DNA from: CAZTXD01 sp964617995
Lineage (GTDB): Bacteria > Actinomycetota > Acidimicrobiia > Spongiisociales > ZC4RG35
Reading direction: 5' to 3'
Assembly: GCA_964617995.1 (NCBI GenBank)
Contig: CAZTXD010000044.1
Coordinates: 1-24,490, forward strand
Length of the DNA stretch: 24,490 nt
Position numbers and translations under genes: made by a program. A model generated the notes under the pieces. It searched no databases. It was given only the letters and a program-made list of their open reading frames with translations, and was not told the origin of the DNA. This document shows, piece after piece, positions 1 to 8,001 of the stretch (position 1 is the first letter of the stretch; the number at the start of each line of letters is the position of its first letter).

Positions 1-1029
1 CGGATCGAAGCCGGTCTGCCGGCGGTGTCCCCGGCCGACAAGGAGGCCATCGAGCGGATGGTCGCAGCAGACCTCCCCAGCGAGATCTACGCCTTCAGCC
101 GGTGCATGGTCTCTGACGTGCAACTGGCGGTCGACTGCGGAGTGTCGGGAGTGGTCATGGAGGTTCCTGCCAGCCACCACCTGATAGAGAAGGCGTATCG
201 TTGGCCGGTGGAGCGGGCCATCGAGGCCTCGGTCGAGGCTACCCGCTATGCCCACGAGCAGGGACTGGAGGTCACGTTCTTCCCCATCGACGCCACCCGC
301 TCGACGATGACCCAGCTCCTCGACGACCTCGAGGCGGTCGCCACCGACGGCCACGTCGACAAGATCGCCCTCGTCGACACGTTCGGGGTGACCTCACCCC
401 ATGCCATCCGCTACTACACCCAGCGCGTCAAGGAGCGGCTCGGTGTGCCGCTCGAGACCCACTTCCACATGGACTTCGGGATGGGGGTAGCCAACAGCGT
501 CCTGGCCGTGGCCGAAGGCGCCTCCGTCATCCACACCACCGTCAGCGGCATCGGCGAACGAGCGGGGAACGCCCCCACCGAGGAGACCGTCCTGGCGCTG
601 CTCACCATGTACGGCATCGACACCGGCATCAGGACCGAGCGGTTCACCGAGATCGCCCGGCTGGTGGCGGACCTTTCGGGAGTGCAGCAGCCGGCCAACC
701 GACCCGTCACCGGCGACCGCCTCTACAACGTGGAGTCGGGCATCATCGCCACATGGGTCAACAACGTCGGGAACGACCTGCTGGAGCCCTTCCCCTACCG
801 CCCCGAATTGGTCGGCCAGGCCGATCCTGTGATCGTGATGGGCAAGGGATCGGGCCTGGACTCGGTGGCCATCTGGCTGGGACACAACGGCGTCTATGAC
901 GCCGAGACAAAAGAGATGGAGGCCATCCTGGCCGAGGTGAAGGCCCGGTCGCTGACCAAGAAGGCACTTCTGGACAACGACGAGTTCCTCGCCATCGTCG
1001 CCGAAGTAATCCCCGACAAGCTGGGATGA
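1..1029 (+). CDS. HMGL-like / 2-isopropylmalate synthase-like acyltransferase, 5' truncated by window edge
   Basis: The frame is open from base 1, so the N-terminus lies outside the window and 342 residues are visible. The first residues (RIEAGLPAVSP) match the 'EaGfPavs' strand of the HMG-CoA lyase-like TIM barrel of the isopropylmalate, homocitrate and citramalate synthase family. The metal-binding HxH motif is present as THFHMDFG (HFH at about 460-468), followed by a GIGERAGNAPTEE loop typical of the family. Family members condense an acyl-CoA with a 2-oxoacid or cleave the reverse product. The visible part is the catalytic barrel plus a linker. No LeuA regulatory domain can be seen, which argues against leucine biosynthesis and for a catabolic lyase or synthase. 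It is the first gene of an operon with the M24, PEP-utilising and MFS genes. The family is clear but the substrate is not. Confidence 0.88.
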   Translation, partial: RIEAGLPAVSPADKEAIERMVAADLPSEIYAFSRCMVSDVQLAVDCGVSGVVMEVPASHHLIEKAYRWPVERAIEASVEATRYAHEQGLEVTFFPIDATRSTMTQLLDDLEAVATDGHVDKIALVDTFGVTSPHAIRYYTQRVKERLGVPLETHFHMDFGMGVANSVLAVAEGASVIHTTVSGIGERAGNAPTEETVLALLTMYGIDTGIRTERFTEIARLVADLSGVQQPANRPVTGDRLYNVESGIIATWVNNVGNDLLEPFPYRPELVGQADPVIVMGKGSGLDSVAIWLGHNGVYDAETKEMEAILAEVKARSLTKKALLDNDEFLAIVAEVIPDKLG

Positions 1030-1075
1030 GCGGTCCCGAAAGCTGATCGGTCCTAGAAAGGGAGAAGCCGGAACC

Positions 1076-2314
1076 ATGAGAGAAGCGTTCTTCACGCTGA
1101 GCACCGACTGGAAAGAGGGCATCAACTGGGCCCGGGTCCGCGAGTGGCGACTCAAGCGGGCCCATGAGGCGATGGAGCGGCACGGGCTGGGAGCGATGCT
1201 GCTGTTCTACGACGAGAACATGCGCTACGTCTCATCCACCCTCACCCCCGGGTGGAACCGCCTCAAGCCCGGCCTGCGCTACGTGGTGCTTCCCAGGGGA
1301 AAGGCGCCGATCGTCTACGAGCAGGGTGACATCGGCTTCCACCTCGAGGTCCACAATCCCTGGATACCGAAGGAGAACATCCGCTACTCCTACGCGTGGA
1401 TCAAAGGCGCCGTCGGCCCGGCGGCCGATCAGCAGGTCAACAAGTTCGTCAACTCCCTCATGAACGACCTGGAGGAGGCCGGCGTGAAGGATGAACCCCT
1501 CGGGGTCGACTTCGTGGACATCAACCTCGTGCAGGAGTTCCAGAACCGGGGCATCGACTGGACCGACGGGATGAGCCCGATGATGGAGGCGAGAGCCATC
1601 AAGAGCCCCGACGAAATCAAAGCCTTCTCCATCGTCGGGGCGATCTGTGACTACGTCCACTATGAGATCACCAACTACATCAAGCCGGGAATGACTGAGA
1701 ATCAGGTTGCCGCGTTCGGCTTCGAGAAGCTCTACTCGATCCCTGGAATGGAGGACGTGGAGGATGTGATCGTCTCCTCGGGCCCCAACGCCTGGCCGAA
1801 CTGGCGGAACTTCTCCGACCGCATGATCCGTCCCGGGGAGCTGGTCATCATCGATCTGGCCGCCCTCACGTGGAACGGTTTCAAGTCCTGCGTCTACCGC
1901 ACCTACTGCGTGGGCGGCGAGCCCACCGACGAGCATCAGAAGACCTACGACCTGGCTCACAAATGGCTGTGGGACTCGATCGAAGCCACCAAGCCGGGTG
2001 TCACCACCGCCGACGTCGCCTCGAAATGGCCCTCGGCGAAAGAGGTGTGGGGCTACGAGGAGGAGGACCAGGCGGCGGCCAACTTCTGGGGACACGGTCT
2101 GGGGCTCGCCCAATACGACCCCCCGGTCATCTCGCGAATCTGGTCACTGGACCACCCCGTCGATATCGAACCCGGAATGACATTCGCTCTCGAGACCCAG
2201 CACGGAAAGCTCCACGATCACGGCGTTCGCCTCGAGGAGATGCTCTACGTGACCGACACCGGAATCGAGATGGTCTCGACCTACGCCAGTCACGAGATCA
2301 TCTCGGTCACCTGA
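1076..2314 (+). CDS. M24 (creatinase/aminopeptidase P/DddP-like) metalloenzyme with altered metal site
   Basis: This 412-residue protein has a creatinase-type N-terminal domain (about 1-175) and a pita-bread M24 domain (about 180-410). The start follows an AGAAAGGGAG ribosome site and a 46-bp gap. Metal ligands visible are D260, H340 (GHGLGL), E373 (FALETQ) and E387 (VRLEEM). The second Asp of the usual D...D pair falls on C272 (SCVYRT). The spacing from D260 to that position is 12, as I recall for the DMSP lyase DddP, rather than 11 as in ordinary Xaa-Pro peptidases. The N-terminal VREWR..R and RYVSS motifs also recall DddP. It could therefore be a peptidase, a lyase or a creatinase-like hydrolase. 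Its neighbours (HMGL-like, PEP-utilising, MFS) suggest small-molecule catabolism rather than protein turnover. Confidence 0.88.
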   Translation: MREAFFTLSTDWKEGINWARVREWRLKRAHEAMERHGLGAMLLFYDENMRYVSSTLTPGWNRLKPGLRYVVLPRGKAPIVYEQGDIGFHLEVHNPWIPKENIRYSYAWIKGAVGPAADQQVNKFVNSLMNDLEEAGVKDEPLGVDFVDINLVQEFQNRGIDWTDGMSPMMEARAIKSPDEIKAFSIVGAICDYVHYEITNYIKPGMTENQVAAFGFEKLYSIPGMEDVEDVIVSSGPNAWPNWRNFSDRMIRPGELVIIDLAALTWNGFKSCVYRTYCVGGEPTDEHQKTYDLAHKWLWDSIEATKPGVTTADVASKWPSAKEVWGYEEEDQAAANFWGHGLGLAQYDPPVISRIWSLDHPVDIEPGMTFALETQHGKLHDHGVRLEEMLYVTDTGIEMVSTYASHEIISVT

Positions 2315-2321
2315 CGCGGGG

Positions 2322-3944
2322 TTGATCGCCGACCTCGACCGCGAGACGAGCCTCGACCCCCAACGGGTCGGTTGGAAGGCAGCGACGCTGGCCAAGGCGC
2401 GCCACCGCGGGCTCCCCGTCCTCCCCGGTGTCGTGGTCGAATGCTCCGCCTCTCGCCATCACATGGAGATAGGGGCAGCGGCGTTGCCGACCCGAGGCTC
2501 GGGTGGCGCTCGCCTGGCGGTCACCTCCGAGCCGGTTCCGTCCCCCGGCTCGATCCTGTCGGCCGCCGGCAACCTGTCGCGAGCCCTGGTCGCCCGTTCC
2601 TCCACCGTCCTCGAGAGCGGATCCGAGTGGGCCGGCGCCTTCACGTCTTATGTAGGCATCACGGCCGCCGAGCTGCCGGCGGCGGTGGCGGGCTGTTGGG
2701 CGTCGGCCTTCTCGGTCGACGCTCTGAGGCGCCAGGAAGCAGCGGGTGTCATCCCCGGCTCGTTCGGCATGGCGGTGCTGATCCAGCCTGCTCTTGAGCC
2801 GGAGGCAGGCGGCGTCGCCGAGCTGGCGCCAGACGGCTCCGTCGTCGTTCACGGAGTCGCCGGTCAGCCCGCCCCGCTCCTCGGAGGCTGGGTGGCGGGC
2901 CGGGAGGCGCATCGTCCAGCCGGGGAGGGCTGGAGCGGGGATCTCCTCGATCTCGTTCCCGGCCCGAACCTCGATGAGATAGCCGACGCCCTCCGGCATG
3001 CCCGCGACGCCTTGGGGACCGACCGCTGCGAATGGGCGGTCGCCGGCGGCACCTGGATACTCCAGCTCGGCCGGGTGCCGACCCCGCCTCGGGCTGCCCC
3101 CATGCCCAGGAAGCTGCCTGTCGAGCTCGTCCCGACGGTACGGGCGCTGATGGCCGCTCCCGGGGCCCTGGGCGAGGAGCTGATCCTTCCCTGGGGTATC
3201 GCCGGCTTGCCGGCTCCGGCGAGGGCTCCTGCGGTGCCCGCCGCCAGCGTCGAGCGAGCCCGCCGCCTGAGCCGGGAGCTGGTCGCGGAGGTCTGGGACC
3301 TACCGACCGAACGGGCGTTGGCTAAGGCCGAGGAGTGCCTCGCGCTCTTGCGTAGCTCCGAGCCGGCATCGGCCCTGAGGCTCATCGCCGGTCTCCGCCC
3401 GGCCGACCCGGGACGGGCGGCGGAGCTGCTGGCCACCGTCGATGCCCTTCGGAAGACTCTCCATGCCGCTGGGGTTGTGTCTCACCCGGATACCGTCTGG
3501 GACCTGACGACTTCCGACATCGAGAGGACCCTAGCGGGCGCCGCCGGCCGGCCCGTCGCCCGGGTAGGCACCCGCCCCTGGGAACCCCTTGTGGCAGCTA
3601 CCGTCCTCGCGCACGGTACCCGGCGCCGCGGGATCCCGGCGTCACCGGGAGTCGGTGCAGGGATCACATCTCACGTATCCCGTCCTGCCGACATGGAGGC
3701 CGCACCTCCCCGCAGCGTGGTGACCGCATCCCAGGCCATCCCCAACCTGTCCCAGCTGCTCTGGGACACTGCCGGTCTCGTCACACATGGCGGCAGCCCG
3801 GCGGCGCATGTCTTCGAATCGGCCCGGTCGCTGGGCGTGCCGGCCGTTTGCGGGGTGGGGCTGGGAGAGCACATCGGCCACATCGTGGCGGTCGATGGTG
3901 GGACTGGCGTGGTCGCGGCCCTGTCGCTGCACCCGGTCTCATGA
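2322..3944 (+). CDS. PEP-utilising enzyme (PEP synthase / PPDK / rifampin phosphotransferase-like)
   Basis: This 540-residue protein starts at TTG 2322, just 7 bp after the M24 stop. The first residues already match the PPDK/PEP-synthase ATP-grasp N-terminus (VGWKAATLAKA...PVLPGVVV), which supports this start. Further ATP-grasp signatures are LVARSSTVLESGSEWAGAF, the VLIQPAL...GGVAEL strand and the EWAVAGGTWILQLGR strand. The C-terminal phosphohistidine swivel domain reads VTHGGSPAAHVFESARSLG. Aligned without gaps to the usual VTxxGGxxSHAA box, its His (H496) sits on the catalytic His. At 540 residues it is much shorter than PEP synthase (about 800) and lacks a PEP/pyruvate TIM barrel. It may be a dikinase-type phosphotransferase acting on a small molecule. 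The product is unknown. Confidence 0.82.
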   Translation: MIADLDRETSLDPQRVGWKAATLAKARHRGLPVLPGVVVECSASRHHMEIGAAALPTRGSGGARLAVTSEPVPSPGSILSAAGNLSRALVARSSTVLESGSEWAGAFTSYVGITAAELPAAVAGCWASAFSVDALRRQEAAGVIPGSFGMAVLIQPALEPEAGGVAELAPDGSVVVHGVAGQPAPLLGGWVAGREAHRPAGEGWSGDLLDLVPGPNLDEIADALRHARDALGTDRCEWAVAGGTWILQLGRVPTPPRAAPMPRKLPVELVPTVRALMAAPGALGEELILPWGIAGLPAPARAPAVPAASVERARRLSRELVAEVWDLPTERALAKAEECLALLRSSEPASALRLIAGLRPADPGRAAELLATVDALRKTLHAAGVVSHPDTVWDLTTSDIERTLAGAAGRPVARVGTRPWEPLVAATVLAHGTRRRGIPASPGVGAGITSHVSRPADMEAAPPRSVVTASQAIPNLSQLLWDTAGLVTHGGSPAAHVFESARSLGVPAVCGVGLGEHIGHIVAVDGGTGVVAALSLHPVS

Positions 3945-5161
3945 CGGAGAAGGGGCAAAAGCAGTTCCGGGTGCGCTCGCTGACGGCGGCGGTGTACGTC
4001 CCCAACCTGCTGTTCTCGATCGGTCAGGGGGCGGCAACCCCCATGATCGCCCTGGTGGCGCTCGACCTGGGCGCCTCTCCCGCCGTGGCCGGATTGGTGG
4101 TTGCCCTCCGCGGCGTCGGCACCATGGCCTTCGACGTCCCCGCCGGTGTGCTCGTGGCGCGGATTGGGGAGAAACGGGCGATGATCATCTCCGGGGTCGC
4201 GCTCGCCTTCATCTCGCTGACGATCTGGAACCGCCCCTCCTTGTGGCTGTTCGCGGTTCTGGTGTTGTTGATGGGATGCACCTGGTCGGTGTGGCTGCTC
4301 GCCCGTGTCGCCTTCGCCGCCGGGTCGTCGACCACCGCCTACAGGGGTCGCGTCATGTCGATGATCGGTGGCGTCAACCGCATCGGCCTGCTGGTAGGAC
4401 CGGTGATCGGCAGCCTGCTCGTCACCCGCCAGGGGCTCACCGGCCCTTTCCTCGTCCTTTCGGCTCTGGCAACGGCGGCCTCGGTGTCGCTGGCGCTGGC
4501 CCGATCGGAAACGCTCATCGCCGAACCGCCTGCAGGCGGGGACACCACAGTGCGGCGAGTGCTGCGAGACCACCGCCGGGAGCTGGCGACAGCCGGTTCG
4601 GTGGCAGTCGCCGCCCAGGTACTGCGCAGCTCGCGGGAAGCTCTCATCCCCTTGTGGGGCGACCACCTCGGGATAGGAGCAAGCACCATCCCTCTGATCT
4701 TCGCCGCCTCCGCGGGCATCGAGAGCTTGATCTTCTACCCGGTGGGGATGCTCATGGATCGCAAGGGCCGCAAGTGGACCGCCTTGCCCAGCATTGGCCT
4801 GCTAGCCGTCGGGATCGCTGCCATACCCTTCACCGTCAGCGTCGCCTCGTTGACCGGCGTGGCGCTGGTGATCGGGCTCGCCAACGGGTTGGGAGCGGGT
4901 ATGAACATGACCCTCGGATCCGATCTATCGCCCCTCGCCGGACGAAGCAGGTTCCTGGGTGTGTGGAGGCTGGTATCGGACGTCGGGAACGTGGGAGGGC
5001 CGCTCCTGGTCTCGATCACGACCTCGGTGGCGAATCTGGCCGCGGCAGCCTTCACGGTGGGGGGGATCGGAATAGCCGGGCTGATCGTGCTGTGGCGTCT
5101 AGTCCCCGAGACACTGGGGAACGACGCTGGCGGCCCCTGGAGCCCTGAGGCCGATCGATGA
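3941..5161 (+). CDS. MFS transporter
   Basis: This protein of about 406 residues has around 12 hydrophobic segments and belongs to the major facilitator superfamily. The start ATG at 3941 overlaps the stop of the PEP-utilising gene (ATGA), so translation is probably coupled. The frame stays open further upstream, but that part lies inside the previous gene and is not membrane-like. The N-half has a loop ending DVPAGVLVARIGEKR, which resembles motif A between helices 2 and 3, and the C-half has a matching MLMDRKGRK. The gene ends the four-gene plus-strand operon and probably moves its substrate or product. The stop lies 20 bp from the converging stop of the amidohydrolase gene, and I see no terminator between them. 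Confidence 0.9.
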   Translation: MTEKGQKQFRVRSLTAAVYVPNLLFSIGQGAATPMIALVALDLGASPAVAGLVVALRGVGTMAFDVPAGVLVARIGEKRAMIISGVALAFISLTIWNRPSLWLFAVLVLLMGCTWSVWLLARVAFAAGSSTTAYRGRVMSMIGGVNRIGLLVGPVIGSLLVTRQGLTGPFLVLSALATAASVSLALARSETLIAEPPAGGDTTVRRVLRDHRRELATAGSVAVAAQVLRSSREALIPLWGDHLGIGASTIPLIFAASAGIESLIFYPVGMLMDRKGRKWTALPSIGLLAVGIAAIPFTVSVASLTGVALVIGLANGLGAGMNMTLGSDLSPLAGRSRFLGVWRLVSDVGNVGGPLLVSITTSVANLAAAAFTVGGIGIAGLIVLWRLVPETLGNDAGGPWSPEADR

Positions 5162-5181
5162 ACGTATGTCCCCTTCCAGCT

Positions 5182-6180
5182 TCACGATATCCCGAACAGG
5201 GCTGCGGCATTCCCACCGGAGATGGCGGCCCGATCGTCGTCATCGAGGCCGTCGGTGTTGCCGATGAGGCCGAGGGGATCGGTCTCGCTCATGTCGAAGG
5301 GGAAATCGGTCCCGAGGAGCACCCGGTCGACACCGACCACGTCGATCAGATGCCTGAGATAGAGCGGCTGGAACACCATCGTGTCGTAGAACAACCTCTT
5401 CAGGTAGTAGCTGGGGGGATGATCGGGGATCGCCACCCGTGTTTCGGGCCGCACCTGCCAGGTGTGGTCCGAGCGCGAGGCGTAGAAGGGGGCGTACCCC
5501 CCTCCGTGCAGCAGGAGGAGCTTCACGCCGGGGTGCTCCTCGAACAGCCCGCTGAAGATCATTCTGGTGACGGCAACCATCGTCTCGAGCGGGTTGCCGA
5601 CGCAGTTGACGAGGAAGTAGTCGCTGAACCGCCGGCTCTCGGGGTAACCATTGGGGTGGAGAATCACCGGAATGCCCTTGGCCTCGACGGCCGCCCAGAA
5701 CGGACGGAACCGCACCTCGTCGAGGTTGTGACCGTCCACCGTTCCTCCGATCTGGAGCCCCTTGAACCCCAACTCGTCCACGGCGTGGTCCACCTCGGCG
5801 ATGGCCATGTCGACATCCTGGAGCGGCACGGTGGCGCCCAGCGGCACGAAGCGATCCGGGTGAGCGGCCGCGGCAGCCGCCAGGTTCTCGTTTTGGATCC
5901 GCGCCGACTCGGCCGCGGCTCGCGACGGTGCCCAGTAGAAGTACTCCGAGACGAAGGTGGCCAGACCCTGGATCTCGACCCCCATCTTGTCCATCGCCTC
6001 GAGCCGGGCCTCGGGACGGGTGAGCTGTTCGACGATCCTCGGGAACATCTCCTGGTTGTGCATCCGGGAGTCCTCGCCCATGTAGTACTGGTAGGGCTCA
6101 TACTCGGGTCGGCGGTGGGGCTCCACGGGAGAACGGCTCGCCGGGGTCGCCAGGTGGCAATGGATGTCGATGATGGTCAT
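5182..6180 (-). CDS. Amidohydrolase, ACMSD / amidohydrolase-2 family (paralogue 1)
   Basis: This is a 332-residue metal-dependent TIM barrel. The family motifs are H7 and H9 (DIHCHL), H175 (VILHPNG), H225 (LLLHGGGY) and D292 (GTDFPFD). Members related to aminocarboxymuconate-semialdehyde decarboxylase decarboxylate or hydrate aromatic-pathway acids (resorcylate, carboxyvanillate, oxalomesaconate). AGGAG lies just upstream of the ATG on the minus strand. It diverges from the EamA gene across only 47 bp. A second family member at 12668-13678 shares the same ending (DPLGLIG...GGNAA). The substrate cannot be told from sequence, but the two paralogues in one cluster suggest related intermediates. 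Confidence 0.88.
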   Translation of the reverse strand: MTIIDIHCHLATPASRSPVEPHRRPEYEPYQYYMGEDSRMHNQEMFPRIVEQLTRPEARLEAMDKMGVEIQGLATFVSEYFYWAPSRAAAESARIQNENLAAAAAAHPDRFVPLGATVPLQDVDMAIAEVDHAVDELGFKGLQIGGTVDGHNLDEVRFRPFWAAVEAKGIPVILHPNGYPESRRFSDYFLVNCVGNPLETMVAVTRMIFSGLFEEHPGVKLLLLHGGGYAPFYASRSDHTWQVRPETRVAIPDHPPSYYLKRLFYDTMVFQPLYLRHLIDVVGVDRVLLGTDFPFDMSETDPLGLIGNTDGLDDDDRAAISGGNAAALFGIS

Positions 6181-6227
6181 GGTCTCCTGCTGTCCGCTGG
6201 GGGAGCAAGCGGCACCATACCCGGACC

Positions 6228-7214
6228 ATGGTGGCGGCGATGACCGGCCCGCTCCGCCAACACTTCTGGGAGCCGGGGGACCACCCGGCCCACAGTCGAC
6301 GGCTGACGCCGATCGCTCTCCATGTCCTGCTGGTCGTAGTCGTCGTCATCCTGGGTCTCAACTGGCCGATCATGGCCACCGGCGTGAAATCGATCACGCC
6401 GACCTGGATGGGTGTGTTCCGGGTCGGCGGTGCCACGCTGGCGGTGGTGACGATCGCCGCCACCACCGGGCGGCTGCAGCTACCGCCCCGACGCGACCTG
6501 CCCATCGTCATGTCGCTGGCCGTCTTCCGGCTGGGGGCGGTGACACTCCTCGTGTTCACGGCTCTCCAGATGGTCCCGCCGGGGAGATCATCTGTCGTCG
6601 CCTGGACCACCCCTCTGTGGACCGTTCCCCTCGCCGCAGTGTTCCTGGCGGATCGGATGACGCCTCTCCGCTGGCTGGGGCTGCTACTGGGCATTGCCGG
6701 GGTCGTTGTCCTGTTCGAGCCGTGGGGCCTCGACTGGTCAGATCCCGACATCGCCTCCGGGCACGGCCTGTTGATACTGGCCGCCATCACCAACGCCTCC
6801 ACATCCGTTCACATTCGGGGCCATCGATGGACGATCACACCGCTCGACGCCCTCCCTTGGCAACTCGCAGGGGCCACCGTGATCCTGCTGGTGATGGGGT
6901 TGCTCACGGAGGGACTTCCCGCTGTGACCTGGACACCTTCCCTGATTGGCGTGGTGGCCTATCAGGGCATCCTGGCGTCGGGGATCGCGCTGTGGGCGCA
7001 GATCGTCATCCTGCGGAACATCGACCCGGTCTCGGCCAACCTCACCATGATGGGGGTTCCCGCTATAGGAGTCGTGTCCTCCGCCCTCCTCCTCGGGGAA
7101 CGAGTGACGCCAGAGCTGGCCGCCGGGCTCGTGTTGGTGACGCTGGGAGTCGCCCTCAACCTGGTGGCGGGGCGTCCCCCCTCCGACCCCCATCGCCTCG
7201 CCGAGCCTCTCTAG
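6228..7214 (+). CDS. EamA/DMT-family membrane transporter
   Basis: This 328-residue protein has about ten hydrophobic helices in two repeated halves, typical of drug/metabolite transporters that export small metabolites. An early helix contains LGLNWPIMATGVK, as in EamA domains, and a late segment reads NLTMMGVPAIGVVSSALLLGE, matching the usual conserved 'P..g.l.a.lllgE' of the second EamA repeat. ATG 6228 or the in-frame ATG 6240 could start it. Its last 4 bases overlap the end of the converging GntR gene. It is divergent from the amidohydrolase and probably shares control with it. Confidence 0.88.
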   Translation: MVAAMTGPLRQHFWEPGDHPAHSRRLTPIALHVLLVVVVVILGLNWPIMATGVKSITPTWMGVFRVGGATLAVVTIAATTGRLQLPPRRDLPIVMSLAVFRLGAVTLLVFTALQMVPPGRSSVVAWTTPLWTVPLAAVFLADRMTPLRWLGLLLGIAGVVVLFEPWGLDWSDPDIASGHGLLILAAITNASTSVHIRGHRWTITPLDALPWQLAGATVILLVMGLLTEGLPAVTWTPSLIGVVAYQGILASGIALWAQIVILRNIDPVSANLTMMGVPAIGVVSSALLLGERVTPELAAGLVLVTLGVALNLVAGRPPSDPHRLAEPL

Positions 7215-7900
7215 ACGTCGCCGTGGGTTTCGTCGAAGGCGTCGATCGAGGTCCTCAGGTGCTCCACCAGAGCAGCGACAGCCCCTTCGGCGTCGCGACG
7301 CTCGAGGGCCTCGAGGATGCTGGCGTGATCGTGGTTCGCCTCGTCTCGCAGAGAGGGCTTGTCCTTCAGGGAGGCGCCGATGTACATGACCGATGCGTCC
7401 TGGAGGTTTCGAATGATCCCCGCCAAGCGAGGAGAGGCGGCAGTCTCGTACACGGCCATGTGAAAGACACGGTTGCGGTCGACCCAGTCGGCGGAGTGAG
7501 GCTCATCCAGCATGCTCTGATGCAGCTCCCGTAGGCGCTCCAGCAGGGAGTTGCTCAGCTTGGGCACCGCCTGCCGCATCGCCAACGGTTCGAGGACCAT
7601 CCGGATCTGATAGATGTCGTGGACGTCGTCACTGGAGAGCTCGGTGACTATCGCCCCCCGGTGGGGGTCGAACCGGACCAGCCCCTCAGTCGCCAAGTCT
7701 CTGAGTGCCTCTCGAACCGGGGTGGTGCTCACGTCGAGCATCGCCGCCAGCTCGGCCTGGACGAGACGGGTGCCGCCGGTGATCTCCCCGTTGAGGATCG
7801 CCCGCCGCAGGACACTCCGCACGTACTCGTGAGCGGTCTGGCGGGCGTTGGGGAACTCTTGGCCGGACAATGCCAGGCCGACTGCGGTATTCGGTTCCAT
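7211..7900 (-). CDS. GntR-family transcriptional regulator, FCD (FadR) subfamily
   Basis: This is a 229-residue regulator. The winged helix lies at about residues 20-88 (ILNGEITGGTRL, then STTPVREALRDLATEGLV, then RGAIVTEL). An all-helical FCD ligand domain follows at about 95-220, with likely metal residues in the segments DRNRVFH and HDHASI. FCD regulators usually repress catabolic operons and release DNA when bound by an organic acid. It is transcribed away from the zinc dehydrogenase gene across about 100 bp. It is the only dedicated regulator inside the catabolic cluster and therefore the leading candidate to bind the repeated AT-rich element found before three cluster genes. Confidence 0.93.
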   Translation of the reverse strand: MEPNTAVGLALSGQEFPNARQTAHEYVRSVLRRAILNGEITGGTRLVQAELAAMLDVSTTPVREALRDLATEGLVRFDPHRGAIVTELSSDDVHDIYQIRMVLEPLAMRQAVPKLSNSLLERLRELHQSMLDEPHSADWVDRNRVFHMAVYETAASPRLAGIIRNLQDASVMYIGASLKDKPSLRDEANHDHASILEALERRDAEGAVAALVEHLRTSIDAFDETHGDV

Positions 7901-8001
7901 TCCTCGATATCCTACAAAGTCCGGACGGATCCCCGTCGGATCCTCAACGGGCCGGTGTCACCGCGGCCACCTCTAGCATGAGGCACCCGCCCAGGAGAGC
8001 C
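7901..8001. promoter_or_regulatory. Divergent intergenic region between GntR regulator and zinc dehydrogenase
   Basis: This 101-bp gap separates two divergent start codons and must hold promoters for both. It contains an AT-rich stretch (TCGATATCCTACAAAG, about 7905-7920) but no good copy of the TGCATGATATAG element seen elsewhere in the cluster. AGGAGA at 7993-7998 serves the TTG start at 8002. A GntR operator here would be expected, but none can be defined by eye. Confidence 0.4.

Noticed and set aside
3671..4666. Long minus-strand open frame of 331 codons across the PEP-utilising and MFS genes
   Set aside because: It is rich in R, H, G, Q and P, has no recognisable domain and overlaps two well-supported genes. 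It is a typical high-GC shadow frame.
5158..6243. Plus-strand frame of 361 codons opposite the first amidohydrolase
   Set aside because: The minus strand carries all amidohydrolase motifs, while the plus frame is rich in V, E, H and G with no domain.
7901..8001. A fourth copy of the AT-rich operator between GntR and the dehydrogenase
   Set aside because: GATATCC is present but alignment to TGCATGATATAG is too poor to count.
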